NCBI RefSeq assembly: GCF_002005445.1
Contig: NZ_CP014692.1
Coordinates: 3,038,501 to 3,102,500 of the forward strand
Direction: 5' to 3'
Source: Acetobacter aceti
GTDB taxonomy: Bacteria; Pseudomonadota; Alphaproteobacteria; Acetobacterales; Acetobacteraceae
Length of the DNA: 64,000 bases
The stretch's first letter is position 1, and the number at the start of each line of letters is the position of its first letter. A model generated the notes under the pieces. It saw nothing but the letters and a program-made list of their open reading frames with translations. It was not told where the DNA came from and ran no database searches. A program made the position numbers and the translations under genes. Below, in pieces: positions 52,054-60,178 of this stretch.

Positions 52054-52934
52054 GCAAACCGATCCGCATTTCTTTCGAGCGCAAGGTGTATGAACTACCC
52101 CTCGGCGCGATCCTTCCGCTCCGGCCGATGACGAAGCGGATTATCGCGCTCAAGCGTTATGAACGAATCGCGACCTCCATCGGTGTCGTAGGCATCATCG
52201 AGCCGCTTGCCGTTGCCAAGGCGGATCGGGAAGGACGGCATCTGCTTCTCGACGGGCATCTGCGACTCCATGCGTTGCAGGAACAGCGCGTGGAAAGCGC
52301 GCCCTGCATCATCTCGGATGACGATGAAGCCTTCACTTACAACAAGCGGGTCAATCGTCTGGCGACAGTACAGGAACATTACATGATTTCCCGGGCAATC
52401 GATCGGGGAGTGCCCCCAGCCATGATTGCCGTCGCCCTCGGGATCGAGGAGAAAATGGTGATGCGTCGGCGCAGCCTGCTTGACAGTATCGCCCCCGGTG
52501 CGGTGGAGATTCTCAAGGATCGGCCGGTTAACATGCAGGTGTTCGATATCCTCCGTAAGATGAAGCCATATAAGCAGGTCGAGACGGCTGAATTGATGGT
52601 CGCGATGAACAATCTCACCGCCGCCTATGCAAGGGCAATCCTGGCGGCGACAAGGCAAACCGATCTTGTGAAACCCGACCGGCCCAAAGCTGCGACCGGC
52701 ATAACACCGGATCAGATGGCCAGAATGGAACGCGAGATGGAAAATCTCGTCAAGGATTACCGCGCGATTGAGGCGACGTTCGGCGACGATGTCCTCCAGC
52801 TTGTCCTCGCGGGCCGTTATCTTGAGCGGCTGATGGAGAATACAAAAATCATCAGCTATCTTGAGGCGCGCTATCCGGAAATTATAAGTGAACTCCGAAT
52901 CATTGTGTCTGCAACATCGCTTGATGCAGGCTGA
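52050..52934 (+). CDS. ParB/RepB-like protein (second of pair)
   Basis: A 294-residue protein overlapping its upstream neighbour by four bases (ATGA). ParB-like N-terminus (LPLGAILPLRPM, IIEPLAVAK, LDGHLRLHAL, NRLATVQEHYMISRAI), then an HTH-like stretch (PPAMIAVALGIEEKMVMRR) and a RepB-type helical C-terminus (NMQVFDILRKMKPYKQVETAELMV). The nucleotide-binding box is again off-consensus (GHLRLHA). The two ParB relatives are diverged from each other, not duplicates, suggesting a heteromeric pair. Confidence 0.78.
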   Translation: MSKPIRISFERKVYELPLGAILPLRPMTKRIIALKRYERIATSIGVVGIIEPLAVAKADREGRHLLLDGHLRLHALQEQRVESAPCIISDDDEAFTYNKRVNRLATVQEHYMISRAIDRGVPPAMIAVALGIEEKMVMRRRSLLDSIAPGAVEILKDRPVNMQVFDILRKMKPYKQVETAELMVAMNNLTAAYARAILAATRQTDLVKPDRPKAATGITPDQMARMEREMENLVKDYRAIEATFGDDVLQLVLAGRYLERLMENTKIISYLEARYPEIISELRIIVSATSLDAG

Positions 52935-53275
52935 TTTGTTTGGAATACCTGAAGAAACCTTCAATTATTTTCATATCAAATCATGAAACCAAACATGTAA
53001 TAAACAAGATTCTCAAACATGCAGCCGTTGCAGCAGAAGCCGTTCATCAGCTTAAATCAAAGATCCTATCGTCAACGTGCTACAAAGCTGACCATTACCT
53101 GAAAAGCGTAGTTTGGATCACGTCCATTTTTGGGAAATGCCAATTACGCCCGTCACAGAAAAATGCAGGCGCAATCCCGTATATCGCTTTCGAAACATTT
53201 GTATAATTTACAAATACAGACAAAACGGCCTTTCAAAATCAGGTCCTGCCGCCTGTTTACAGAGCGAATTCCCCC
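52935..53275. other. AT-rich gap after the recombinase/ParB module, no gene seen
   Basis: A 341-bp stretch of lower GC than both sides. A plus-strand frame (52940-53206) has no ribosome binding site or recognisable motif. No tRNA, terminator or attachment repeat could be identified by eye. Confidence 0.4.
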
Positions 53276-54583
53276 TCAATTAAGCGGCATCCCCTCCCCA
53301 TCCGCTCCCTTTCCTTTCGGCGCCGACTTCCGCACATCCCCCACCTCCACCGCCGATGCACCGTTCCCCCACGCGCCCCGAATAAAGCTCAGCACATCCG
53401 CCATCTGCTGCCCGGACAGCACATGCGCAAAAGACGGCATCACGAATGCCGAAGGGGCGTTACGTGTGGCAGGAACAGTCGCCCCCTTGAAGAGCAGCGT
53501 GATCAGAGCGTCTGGCTGCTCGTCCATCACCACCGGATTTCCGGCAAGTGGCGGGAAAACGGAGGGATAGCCGCGTCCATCATCACGATGACAGGCCGCG
53601 CAGTGATCGACATAGACCCGCGCCCCGCGAGCGCTGACATCCCCGCTCCGCAGCGCGGTTTCCGTAGCCGCGTCATATTTCCATACTGGATCAGGTGTTT
53701 TCCGTGCCGGTAACGAGCGCAGATAACGGGCGATCGCGTGCAGATCATCGTCGGTCAGATACTGCGTGCCATGCTCGACGGCGTCCGCCATCCCTCCGAA
53801 AGCCGATCCTTCCGAAGCTCGGGCATCACGCAGGAACGCGACGATGTCGTCCTCCGACCATCGCCCCAGACCGGTCCGGTTTTCCTGACGCAGCGAGGGC
53901 GGATGCCAGCCATCCACCGAACCACCGCCCGACAGATAGAGATCGCCATCCGCTGCGGTGAGCGCCTTTTCCTGCAAAGTCAGGGCTCGCGGCGTATGAC
54001 ACGCGCCGCAATGTCCCGCCCCCTCCACAAGATAGGCGCCACGCGCCAGAACCGGGTCAGGGAAGGAGCGCTGTGTCGCCCTCCGCGCGCTCTGTGGCGA
54101 AGGTGCGAACATCCCGCGCCACAGGGTCAGCGGCCAGCGCATGGACAGCGGCCAGACAATCGTGCTGGCGGGCGGCGTCGTGGCCACCGGCTTCACGCCA
54201 TAGCGAAAATAGACGAACAGAGCATGGACATCCGCATCCGTCATGCGTGCGTAAGACGGAAACGGCATGGCCGGATACATCGACGCCCCATCCTTCCGTA
54301 CGCCTTCGCGGACCGCACGAGCGAACTGCTCTTCCGTGTCGCCCCCGACGCCATGATCCGGATCAGGCGTGATGTTGGGGCTGTAGATACGGCCCATCGG
54401 CAGGTCGAATGGCACGCCACCCGCAAACGGAGCCTGCCCTCTGACGGAATGGCAGGCCGCGCAGTCCGCCGCACGGGCGACATATTCGCCCTGCCGGATC
54501 AGGTCTTCAGACGGCGTAGCGGCACGGGCTGACGCAACGAGTGGAAAGACAGCCAGACAGAACGCGAAACGAAAGCCTCTCAT
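53276..54583 (-). CDS. Triheme cytochrome c subunit of a membrane-bound dehydrogenase
   Basis: A 435-residue protein starting at the ATG at 54583, which overlaps the flavoprotein stop (ATGA). A 136-codon upstream extension is only the flavoprotein gene in another frame. Signal peptide FAFCLAVFPLVASARA, then three heme c motifs: CAACH (41-45), CGACH (about 190) and CAACH (about 325). Met ligands are likely in MPFPSYARM-type segments. It takes electrons from the flavoprotein and reduces ubiquinone at the periplasmic face. Typical for gluconate, 2-ketogluconate and sorbitol dehydrogenases in acetic acid bacteria. Confidence 0.92.
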   Translation of the reverse strand: MRGFRFAFCLAVFPLVASARAATPSEDLIRQGEYVARAADCAACHSVRGQAPFAGGVPFDLPMGRIYSPNITPDPDHGVGGDTEEQFARAVREGVRKDGASMYPAMPFPSYARMTDADVHALFVYFRYGVKPVATTPPASTIVWPLSMRWPLTLWRGMFAPSPQSARRATQRSFPDPVLARGAYLVEGAGHCGACHTPRALTLQEKALTAADGDLYLSGGGSVDGWHPPSLRQENRTGLGRWSEDDIVAFLRDARASEGSAFGGMADAVEHGTQYLTDDDLHAIARYLRSLPARKTPDPVWKYDAATETALRSGDVSARGARVYVDHCAACHRDDGRGYPSVFPPLAGNPVVMDEQPDALITLLFKGATVPATRNAPSAFVMPSFAHVLSGQQMADVLSFIRGAWGNGASAVEVGDVRKSAPKGKGADGEGMPLN

Positions 54584-56358
54584 ACCGGCACCAGCGGACC
54601 GGGAGATTTCAGATAGGTCGTGCGGATATGGTGCGCCGACCAGTAGGCAAGCGCCGCGACCATCCCGGTCGGATTGTAGCCCATCCCTTGAGGGAAGGCG
54701 TTGGAGCCGATGACGAACACGTTCGGCACGTCCCAGCTCTGGAGATAGCGGTTGATCGCGCTGGTGTGGGGATCGTCGCCCATCACCGCGCCGCCGCCCA
54801 GATGGGTCGTCTGATAGATCCGCGTGTCGAACGACTTGCCGGGTTCCAGCATGCCGAGTTCGTACTTGGTGGCTCCGAGCGCCTTCATGATCGGCTCGAT
54901 CTGGCTGACCACATAGCGGTTCATGCGGATATCGTTGTCCTGCCAGTCGAACGTCATACGCAGCAGCGGCTGGCCGTAGGTGTTCTTCCACGTCGGGTCG
55001 AGATCGAGAAACACATCGCGATAGGCCATGTTGCTGCCATGCGCGTCGATCGCCATCGCATGCCTGTAGGTCTCGACCAGCGCCTTCTTGTAGCCCGAAC
55101 CCCAGCGCGGCGCGTCCTTGCCGCCACCGATTGTGGACGCGGCAATCGCTTTGACGCCCGCCTGATTGACCCAGACCGGCGAGCCGCCGACAAAGCCATG
55201 CGGCCCGTGATCAAAATTCATGCTGTTGAAATTGTCGATGGCGACCCCTCCGCCGCCCGTGCCGATGAACTGATTGGTGAATGTGTTCTCCGGCAGCCAG
55301 GCGCGGGACGTGGTGATGGTCTGGTAGACAAAATTCCGCCCGACCACGCCTTCGTTCTTCTGCGCGTCATAGGGTTTGCCGATGCCAGACAGCAGCATCA
55401 GATGCACATTGTGAAACTGGAAAGCCCCAAGCACGACAAGGTCCGCCGTGATTGAGACCTCCTTGTCCGAATCGAGATCGAGATACGTCACCCCCGTCGC
55501 CCGTGTCTTCGTGCTGTCGAGATCAACCCGCATGACATGCGCCCGCGTGATCAGCGTGAAATTCGGATCTTTCCGCAGAACGGGAAGAATATTCACGTTC
55601 GGCGAGGCCTTGGAATACATGTAGCAGTCATAGCCGCTGCAATAACCGCAGAAATTGCACGGCCCCATCTGCGCGCCATATGGATTGGTATATTGCCGCG
55701 ACGCATTGGCGGCTGGCAGCGAGTAGGGATGATACCCTGCCTCACCAGCCGCCTTGCGGAAAAGGTTGGCCGTATAAACGTCTTTCAACGGTGGCAGGGG
55801 GAAATCGTCGGAGCGTGAGGGTGCGAACACGTTGCCGTTGCCGACGATCTTGCCGTTGATCTTGTAGGCCTCACCGGACGTGCCGAAGACTTTTTCTGCT
55901 TTATCGAAAAACGGCTCCAGTTCGTCATAAGTGACGCCATAATCCTGAAGATTCATCCCTTCCGGAATGAATTTCTGACCATAGCGGGCAATAACACTGC
56001 TGCGCAGCGCAAGATCGTCGGGAGCGGCGCGGAAATGCACGCCTGACCAGTGCAGCCCCGCGCCACCCACACCCTCACCCGGTAGAAACGCCGCAAGCTG
56101 GCGGTAAGGTAAAGCAGTCTGCCCGATCCTGTTGCGGATGGTGACGGTCGTGCGTGACAGATCCTGAAACAGCCGATGACGGATTGCGCCGCGCAACTCG
56201 TCGATAGAGTCCGGATACGCGCCCTCCACCGCTGTCGCGCGATCCGGGCCGCGTTCCAGCATGATGACCTTCAGTCCCGCTTCCGTCAGTTCCTTGGCCA
56301 GAATCGATCCGGCCCATCCCGCACCAACCACAATGGCATCGGCATTCATCGTGCTCAT
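54580..56358 (-). CDS. GMC-family flavoprotein dehydrogenase large subunit (gluconate 2-dehydrogenase-like)
   Basis: A 592-residue FAD enzyme. FAD site VVGAGWAGSILAKELTEAG (residues 9-27), active-site region GGAGLHWSGVHF, a cysteine-rich patch CNFCGYCSGYDC (about 225-236) reminiscent of the 3Fe-4S site of related FAD glucose/fructose dehydrogenases, and C-terminal HLGGGAVMGDDP with NPTGMVAALAYWSAHHI. It oxidises a sugar acid or polyol in the periplasm. Export is by piggyback on the Tat-signal small subunit. The substrate (gluconate, 2-ketogluconate or other) cannot be decided. Confidence 0.9.
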   Translation of the reverse strand: MSTMNADAIVVGAGWAGSILAKELTEAGLKVIMLERGPDRATAVEGAYPDSIDELRGAIRHRLFQDLSRTTVTIRNRIGQTALPYRQLAAFLPGEGVGGAGLHWSGVHFRAAPDDLALRSSVIARYGQKFIPEGMNLQDYGVTYDELEPFFDKAEKVFGTSGEAYKINGKIVGNGNVFAPSRSDDFPLPPLKDVYTANLFRKAAGEAGYHPYSLPAANASRQYTNPYGAQMGPCNFCGYCSGYDCYMYSKASPNVNILPVLRKDPNFTLITRAHVMRVDLDSTKTRATGVTYLDLDSDKEVSITADLVVLGAFQFHNVHLMLLSGIGKPYDAQKNEGVVGRNFVYQTITTSRAWLPENTFTNQFIGTGGGGVAIDNFNSMNFDHGPHGFVGGSPVWVNQAGVKAIAASTIGGGKDAPRWGSGYKKALVETYRHAMAIDAHGSNMAYRDVFLDLDPTWKNTYGQPLLRMTFDWQDNDIRMNRYVVSQIEPIMKALGATKYELGMLEPGKSFDTRIYQTTHLGGGAVMGDDPHTSAINRYLQSWDVPNVFVIGSNAFPQGMGYNPTGMVAALAYWSAHHIRTTYLKSPGPLVPV

Positions 56359-56422
56359 TGTGTCACGGGCTCCGTTTTGTCTGGCGGGGAATGGTCAGGG
56401 GAAGAAACACGGAAGACACGGA

Positions 56423-57154
56423 TCAGGCTGTCTCGCCGCTGATCGACACGCTGCCCAGCGGATAGGCCGGGCCATACTGGTCCACCCAGTCCATGAAATC
56501 AGCACGTGCGCCGGGAAAACCGAGCATCACCCAGCCTCCCAGATGACGGTTGCCGCCATGGATCGGGTCGGAAAACGCACCTTCCAGCGTGTTGGTGCGA
56601 AGCTGTTCGAAGAAAATACCCGCCGTCAGGGTGTCGCCCAGCATGATCGGCAGCTTCTCGAACGCGCTCAGCATCTCGATCTGGCTGGGATGATCCAGAT
56701 CCGCAAAGACGTGACCATGATGGTCGCGGCAATAACGGTCCGCGCCCGCAATCCCGATCCGGTAGATCTCGCGTGGCGCGTAGGGAAGCTGATAGCCGAG
56801 ATTGGCCGGTCCCTGCTGGAAAGGTTCACTCATGAACCACAGGCTACCACGGCCGTAAGGAGTCTCCATCTGGCGGTCGATGAAACCCACGACGCCAAGG
56901 GCTTTGGCTCCCGGTCCGGTCGCGTCTTCCGGAAAGAGCTGCTCGGTCGCGGCCTCCAGAAAGCGCCATTCATCAGGCGTGAAATAACGCGGCGTGTAGG
57001 CTTGATCCGCCTCCGCCGCGATGGCCCGCCGCCAGTCAGCGAATTCGTCCGCCGTCCAGAAAGCGGCCGTTCCGGCAAGCGCCATGAGAAAATGTCGCCG
57101 CGTCATACCCGGCGGAACCGACAGTCTCCTAGATGTTTCGTTCTGAACACTCAT
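56423..57154 (-). CDS. Gluconate 2-dehydrogenase subunit 3 family small subunit with Tat signal
   Basis: A 243-residue protein from the ATG at 57154 (an in-frame start at 57172 lies inside an inverted repeat GTGTCA-catccc-TGACAC and is disfavoured). Tat signal TRRHFLMALAGTAAFW, followed by the subunit-3 signature (YTPRYFTPDEWRFLEAATEQLFP and FIDRQMETPYG). It chaperones and exports the flavoprotein and completes the three-subunit enzyme. First gene of the operon, 65 bases ahead of the large subunit. Confidence 0.9.
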   Translation of the reverse strand: MSVQNETSRRLSVPPGMTRRHFLMALAGTAAFWTADEFADWRRAIAAEADQAYTPRYFTPDEWRFLEAATEQLFPEDATGPGAKALGVVGFIDRQMETPYGRGSLWFMSEPFQQGPANLGYQLPYAPREIYRIGIAGADRYCRDHHGHVFADLDHPSQIEMLSAFEKLPIMLGDTLTAGIFFEQLRTNTLEGAFSDPIHGGNRHLGGWVMLGFPGARADFMDWVDQYGPAYPLGSVSISGETA

Positions 57155-57271
57155 GATGCCGCACAGTGTCACATCCCTGACACAGGCTGTAAACCATCAG
57201 GACGTTCAGGGCGACATCACAGCCTGATCCGACCCACATCATCATGAAGCCGCAACGAGAGCGCGGACAGA

Positions 57272-57868
57272 TCAAAAATCGACGTCGCCGCAGCATCCGC
57301 TCCACATATACAGCCGGTTCGGATGTGTCATTTCCAGAGCGGAACAGTGGTAGGCATCACAGATGGTGAACGCATCCGCCAGCGTGAAATGAAAGGGGAT
57401 ATCCTCTCATACATAGCGCGATATCGTCGCAGAGATTTTTTCAGAAATCCCCTTGTCCCATAGACCATTATTCCAGCCCAGCTGCATGCTGTTCCTGCCA
57501 TCCGGGAGGCCAGTGAGAAACTTGTTTCCCGACACGGAAAAATCGGGATGGAACGGCATGACAAAACCACCAGTCCCATCCGGCTGCTCCAGAACGGTTC
57601 TGGTCGGGGAAATTTTCGCGGCACGCGGGTCACTATATCCACGTACATCCTGCAACGTGCCGTAATAATGATCAAACGACCGATTTTCCTGCATCAGGAA
57701 AATAACGTGTTCGATATCTTTGATGGATCGATGGGTCATGTAAGCCGGAATCGCAACCGCCTTGGGAATACTTGCAGGAAGGCTTCCCGCCAGAACCATT
57801 TTCATAAGATTTCTTCGACTGGCGTCATCTGGTGGAATATTTCTCTCAGCCATTTCTGACATGTCCAT
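57272..57868 (-). pseudogene. Phospholipase C / phosphoesterase relic
   Basis: The N-terminus has a Tat-like start (SRRNLMKMVLAGSLPA) and the family motif HVIFLMQENRSFDHYYGTL (about residues 54-72, metal-binding Glu-Asn). The frame stops after about 150 residues; the neighbouring frame continues [36 protein letters not shown] and then stops. About 300 residues of a normal enzyme are missing. Both a frameshift and a 3' deletion are present, so it is not functional. Confidence 0.78.
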
Positions 57869-58059
57869 TCCGTCAGACCATGGCTTTCCTGTCGAAAGAT
57901 TTCGGAATACTCCTGAATATTTCTATTAATATTCTGTGGCCATACTGGCTCAAGGCGGCCAAGCCACTTTTTCCATGCAAAAGCGGAAACACGGACAGAG
58001 ATGCAAACCGCCGCACGTCCGCTGCCAGAGCAGAATGCGGGGCAATCACGGAACTGGTG

Positions 58060-60168
58060 TCAACGGACGGAAGAACCGCCCGCCCGGCGCCCGGTCAGAA
58101 GCGCCCTGACCAGCCCGATCTGCTCGGAAGGACAACTGACATACAGGCCCGGCATACCATCAAGTGGCCAGCTCACCAGCCCGATATCATCGTAAATGGG
58201 CAGGAAAACTTCACCGGTGCCCCAGAAGACGGGCTGATGGCCTTCCTGCAACGCCAGATCGCGCAGACGCCAGATCGCGGACGGAGCATCGGCGTCCTCA
58301 CCAGCGGGATCACCCAGTCCGATCACGAAATTGCCGCGCCTGCGAAACGGAATAGCCGCTGTCCCGGCCTCCCCTACCACCATGCCGTGTACCACAGCGA
58401 CAGGAACCGCTGCGATGGCGTGGTCCAGACTGTAATACCAGTCAGCGTCCTTTTCGTTCCAGGACCGCACGATCACACGCCCCGGACGCGCCAGACTGGC
58501 GATGACCAGCAGGGCGAGCGCCCCTGCCACCGTCACGATCCAGCGGGCATGGCTGCCGTCCGGCACAAAAAGCCGCCACCAGCTGTCGGTCGCCTCACGG
58601 TGCGTGCCGATCAGCAGCGCGCAGCCGATCAGCAGGATCAGCGACAGGATCGTGGTGAAGGACAGCGGTTCACTCAGCAGACGCGCATGACGGTAGTAGC
58701 AGCGCCGGAAAGGTGCGACGAGAAATGCCGAAAAGCCGAGCACAACCGAGACCACAGGCGCGTTGCCGCGCATGAACGTTACCGCTGCGGCCAGCACCAG
58801 AACGAAAAGAGTGGCCCCCCATGCCAGCGTCACACGCTGTGACAGCCCCACCGCCAGTGCGATCAGGGACGCCCCCGCCAGTGTCAGGGCATAGCCGCCG
58901 ACCTGCCGGGAGACGAACATGATGATCTTCGGACCCGCAAAATGATGCACCGGGTTGATGACCGGCAGGATCATCAGCAGGACACCACACAGCGCCACTG
59001 TACCCGTGGCGACGGCTACAGAGAAATCGGCCTCGCTCTCCCGCACAACCTGACTGGGACGCCGCGGTTTTGCAGGAGAATCGCTGTTTTCCCGATATTT
59101 CTTGCGCGCCAGCGCGGCGTCGCCGCGCAGAAACAGCTCGTGCGCCGCGAACATGCCCCCCGCGAGAAACAGCGGGATGATGTAGTAGAACAGCCGGAAG
59201 ACGAGAATGACGCCAATGATGTTCGGCTTGGACATATAGGGCCCGAGCGCCAGCAGCATGGCGCTGTCGAACACGCCGAGACCGCCCGGCACGCTGGCCA
59301 CCAGCCCTGCCGTGTAGGAAGCGATGTAGATGGCCAGAAAGGATGTATAGTCGATCGTGTCCGGTGGCAGCAGCACCCACGCGATACCGGCGGTCGCCGC
59401 CATGTCCGCCGCCGCCACGACCGTCTGGGCGATGGCCATCGGCGCGGACGGCAGGTCGATCTCCTTGCCCCGGCACGTCACCTTGCGCCATTTCAGACCG
59501 GCAAAGATATAGGCGAGAACGCCGAGCCAGCACAGCACACCGATCCCTGCCGTCACCGGCGCGGGAACACGGCCACCCAGACCGGGCACGGCGCCCGGCT
59601 CCAGCAGCAGCACGCTGCCGATCAGAACACCCGCGCCCAGCAGATAGGTGACCGAACAGAATGCGATGATATGGGCGATCGCGAACGGCGGCAGTCCCCA
59701 GTTGCGATAGAGCCGGAAGCGCACCGCCGCGCCGGAGACAGCCGAAAACCCCAGATTGTGGGACAGAACGTAGGAACAGAAGGCGGCAAAGGCGGTCCGG
59801 AGGAAAGACACGTCCCTGTGCCCGACCTGAATGACGGCCAACCGGTCGTAGAAGGACAGAATGAAATAGGACAGAAAGGTGCAGGCTACACCCGCCATCA
59901 GCGCATGGTGCGAAATACCGCCCAACGCCATCCTGATATCAGCCATGCTCAGCGACTGCACTTCCTTGCGGACCACCAGAATGGCGGCGACCATCAGAAG
60001 CAGACCGAGCAGGTGCGGCAGATGTTTCAGCCAGCGCTTCCAGCCTTTCGGCTTGTCCCGGAGCGACTGCGTGCTCTGAGCCAGAGCCTCCACACGGGAG
60101 ACCATGGCTTCTTCCTGTTCCGGAGAGAGATGAGGCGGCTTTTCTCCGGGGGTACGGGTCAGTGGCAT
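58060..60168 (-). CDS. MprF-like membrane protein with truncated lysyl-phosphatidylglycerol synthase domain
   Basis: A 702-residue protein. The N-terminal half is the polytopic flippase-like UPF0104/LPG synthase TM region (LLGLLLMVAAILVVRKEV, FSAVSGAAVRFRLYRNWG, SVPGGLGVFDSAMLLALGPY). A second membrane block reaches residue 580 or so. The soluble C-terminal aminoacyl-transferase domain begins (WYYSLDHAIAAVPVA, FRRRGNFVIGLGDP) but ends after roughly 130 residues (YDDIGLVSWPLD), far short of the usual 300 or so. It may retain the flippase part but not lipid lysylation. The adjacent gene is a lysyl-tRNA synthetase. The truncation point lies beside the phospholipase relic. Confidence 0.78.
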   Translation of the reverse strand: MPLTRTPGEKPPHLSPEQEEAMVSRVEALAQSTQSLRDKPKGWKRWLKHLPHLLGLLLMVAAILVVRKEVQSLSMADIRMALGGISHHALMAGVACTFLSYFILSFYDRLAVIQVGHRDVSFLRTAFAAFCSYVLSHNLGFSAVSGAAVRFRLYRNWGLPPFAIAHIIAFCSVTYLLGAGVLIGSVLLLEPGAVPGLGGRVPAPVTAGIGVLCWLGVLAYIFAGLKWRKVTCRGKEIDLPSAPMAIAQTVVAAADMAATAGIAWVLLPPDTIDYTSFLAIYIASYTAGLVASVPGGLGVFDSAMLLALGPYMSKPNIIGVILVFRLFYYIIPLFLAGGMFAAHELFLRGDAALARKKYRENSDSPAKPRRPSQVVRESEADFSVAVATGTVALCGVLLMILPVINPVHHFAGPKIIMFVSRQVGGYALTLAGASLIALAVGLSQRVTLAWGATLFVLVLAAAVTFMRGNAPVVSVVLGFSAFLVAPFRRCYYRHARLLSEPLSFTTILSLILLIGCALLIGTHREATDSWWRLFVPDGSHARWIVTVAGALALLVIASLARPGRVIVRSWNEKDADWYYSLDHAIAAVPVAVVHGMVVGEAGTAAIPFRRRGNFVIGLGDPAGEDADAPSAIWRLRDLALQEGHQPVFWGTGEVFLPIYDDIGLVSWPLDGMPGLYVSCPSEQIGLVRALLTGRRAGGSSVR

Positions 60169-60178
60169 GGCGATGCCC

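Noticed and set aside
54584..54991. 136-codon upstream extension of the cytochrome c gene
   Set aside because: It lies inside the flavoprotein gene in another frame, is Arg/His/Gly-rich like a shadow frame, and the ATG at 54583 gives a perfect signal peptide.
54541..55455. 304-codon plus-strand frame opposite the flavoprotein gene
   Set aside because: Antisense shadow with no ribosome binding site or family resemblance.
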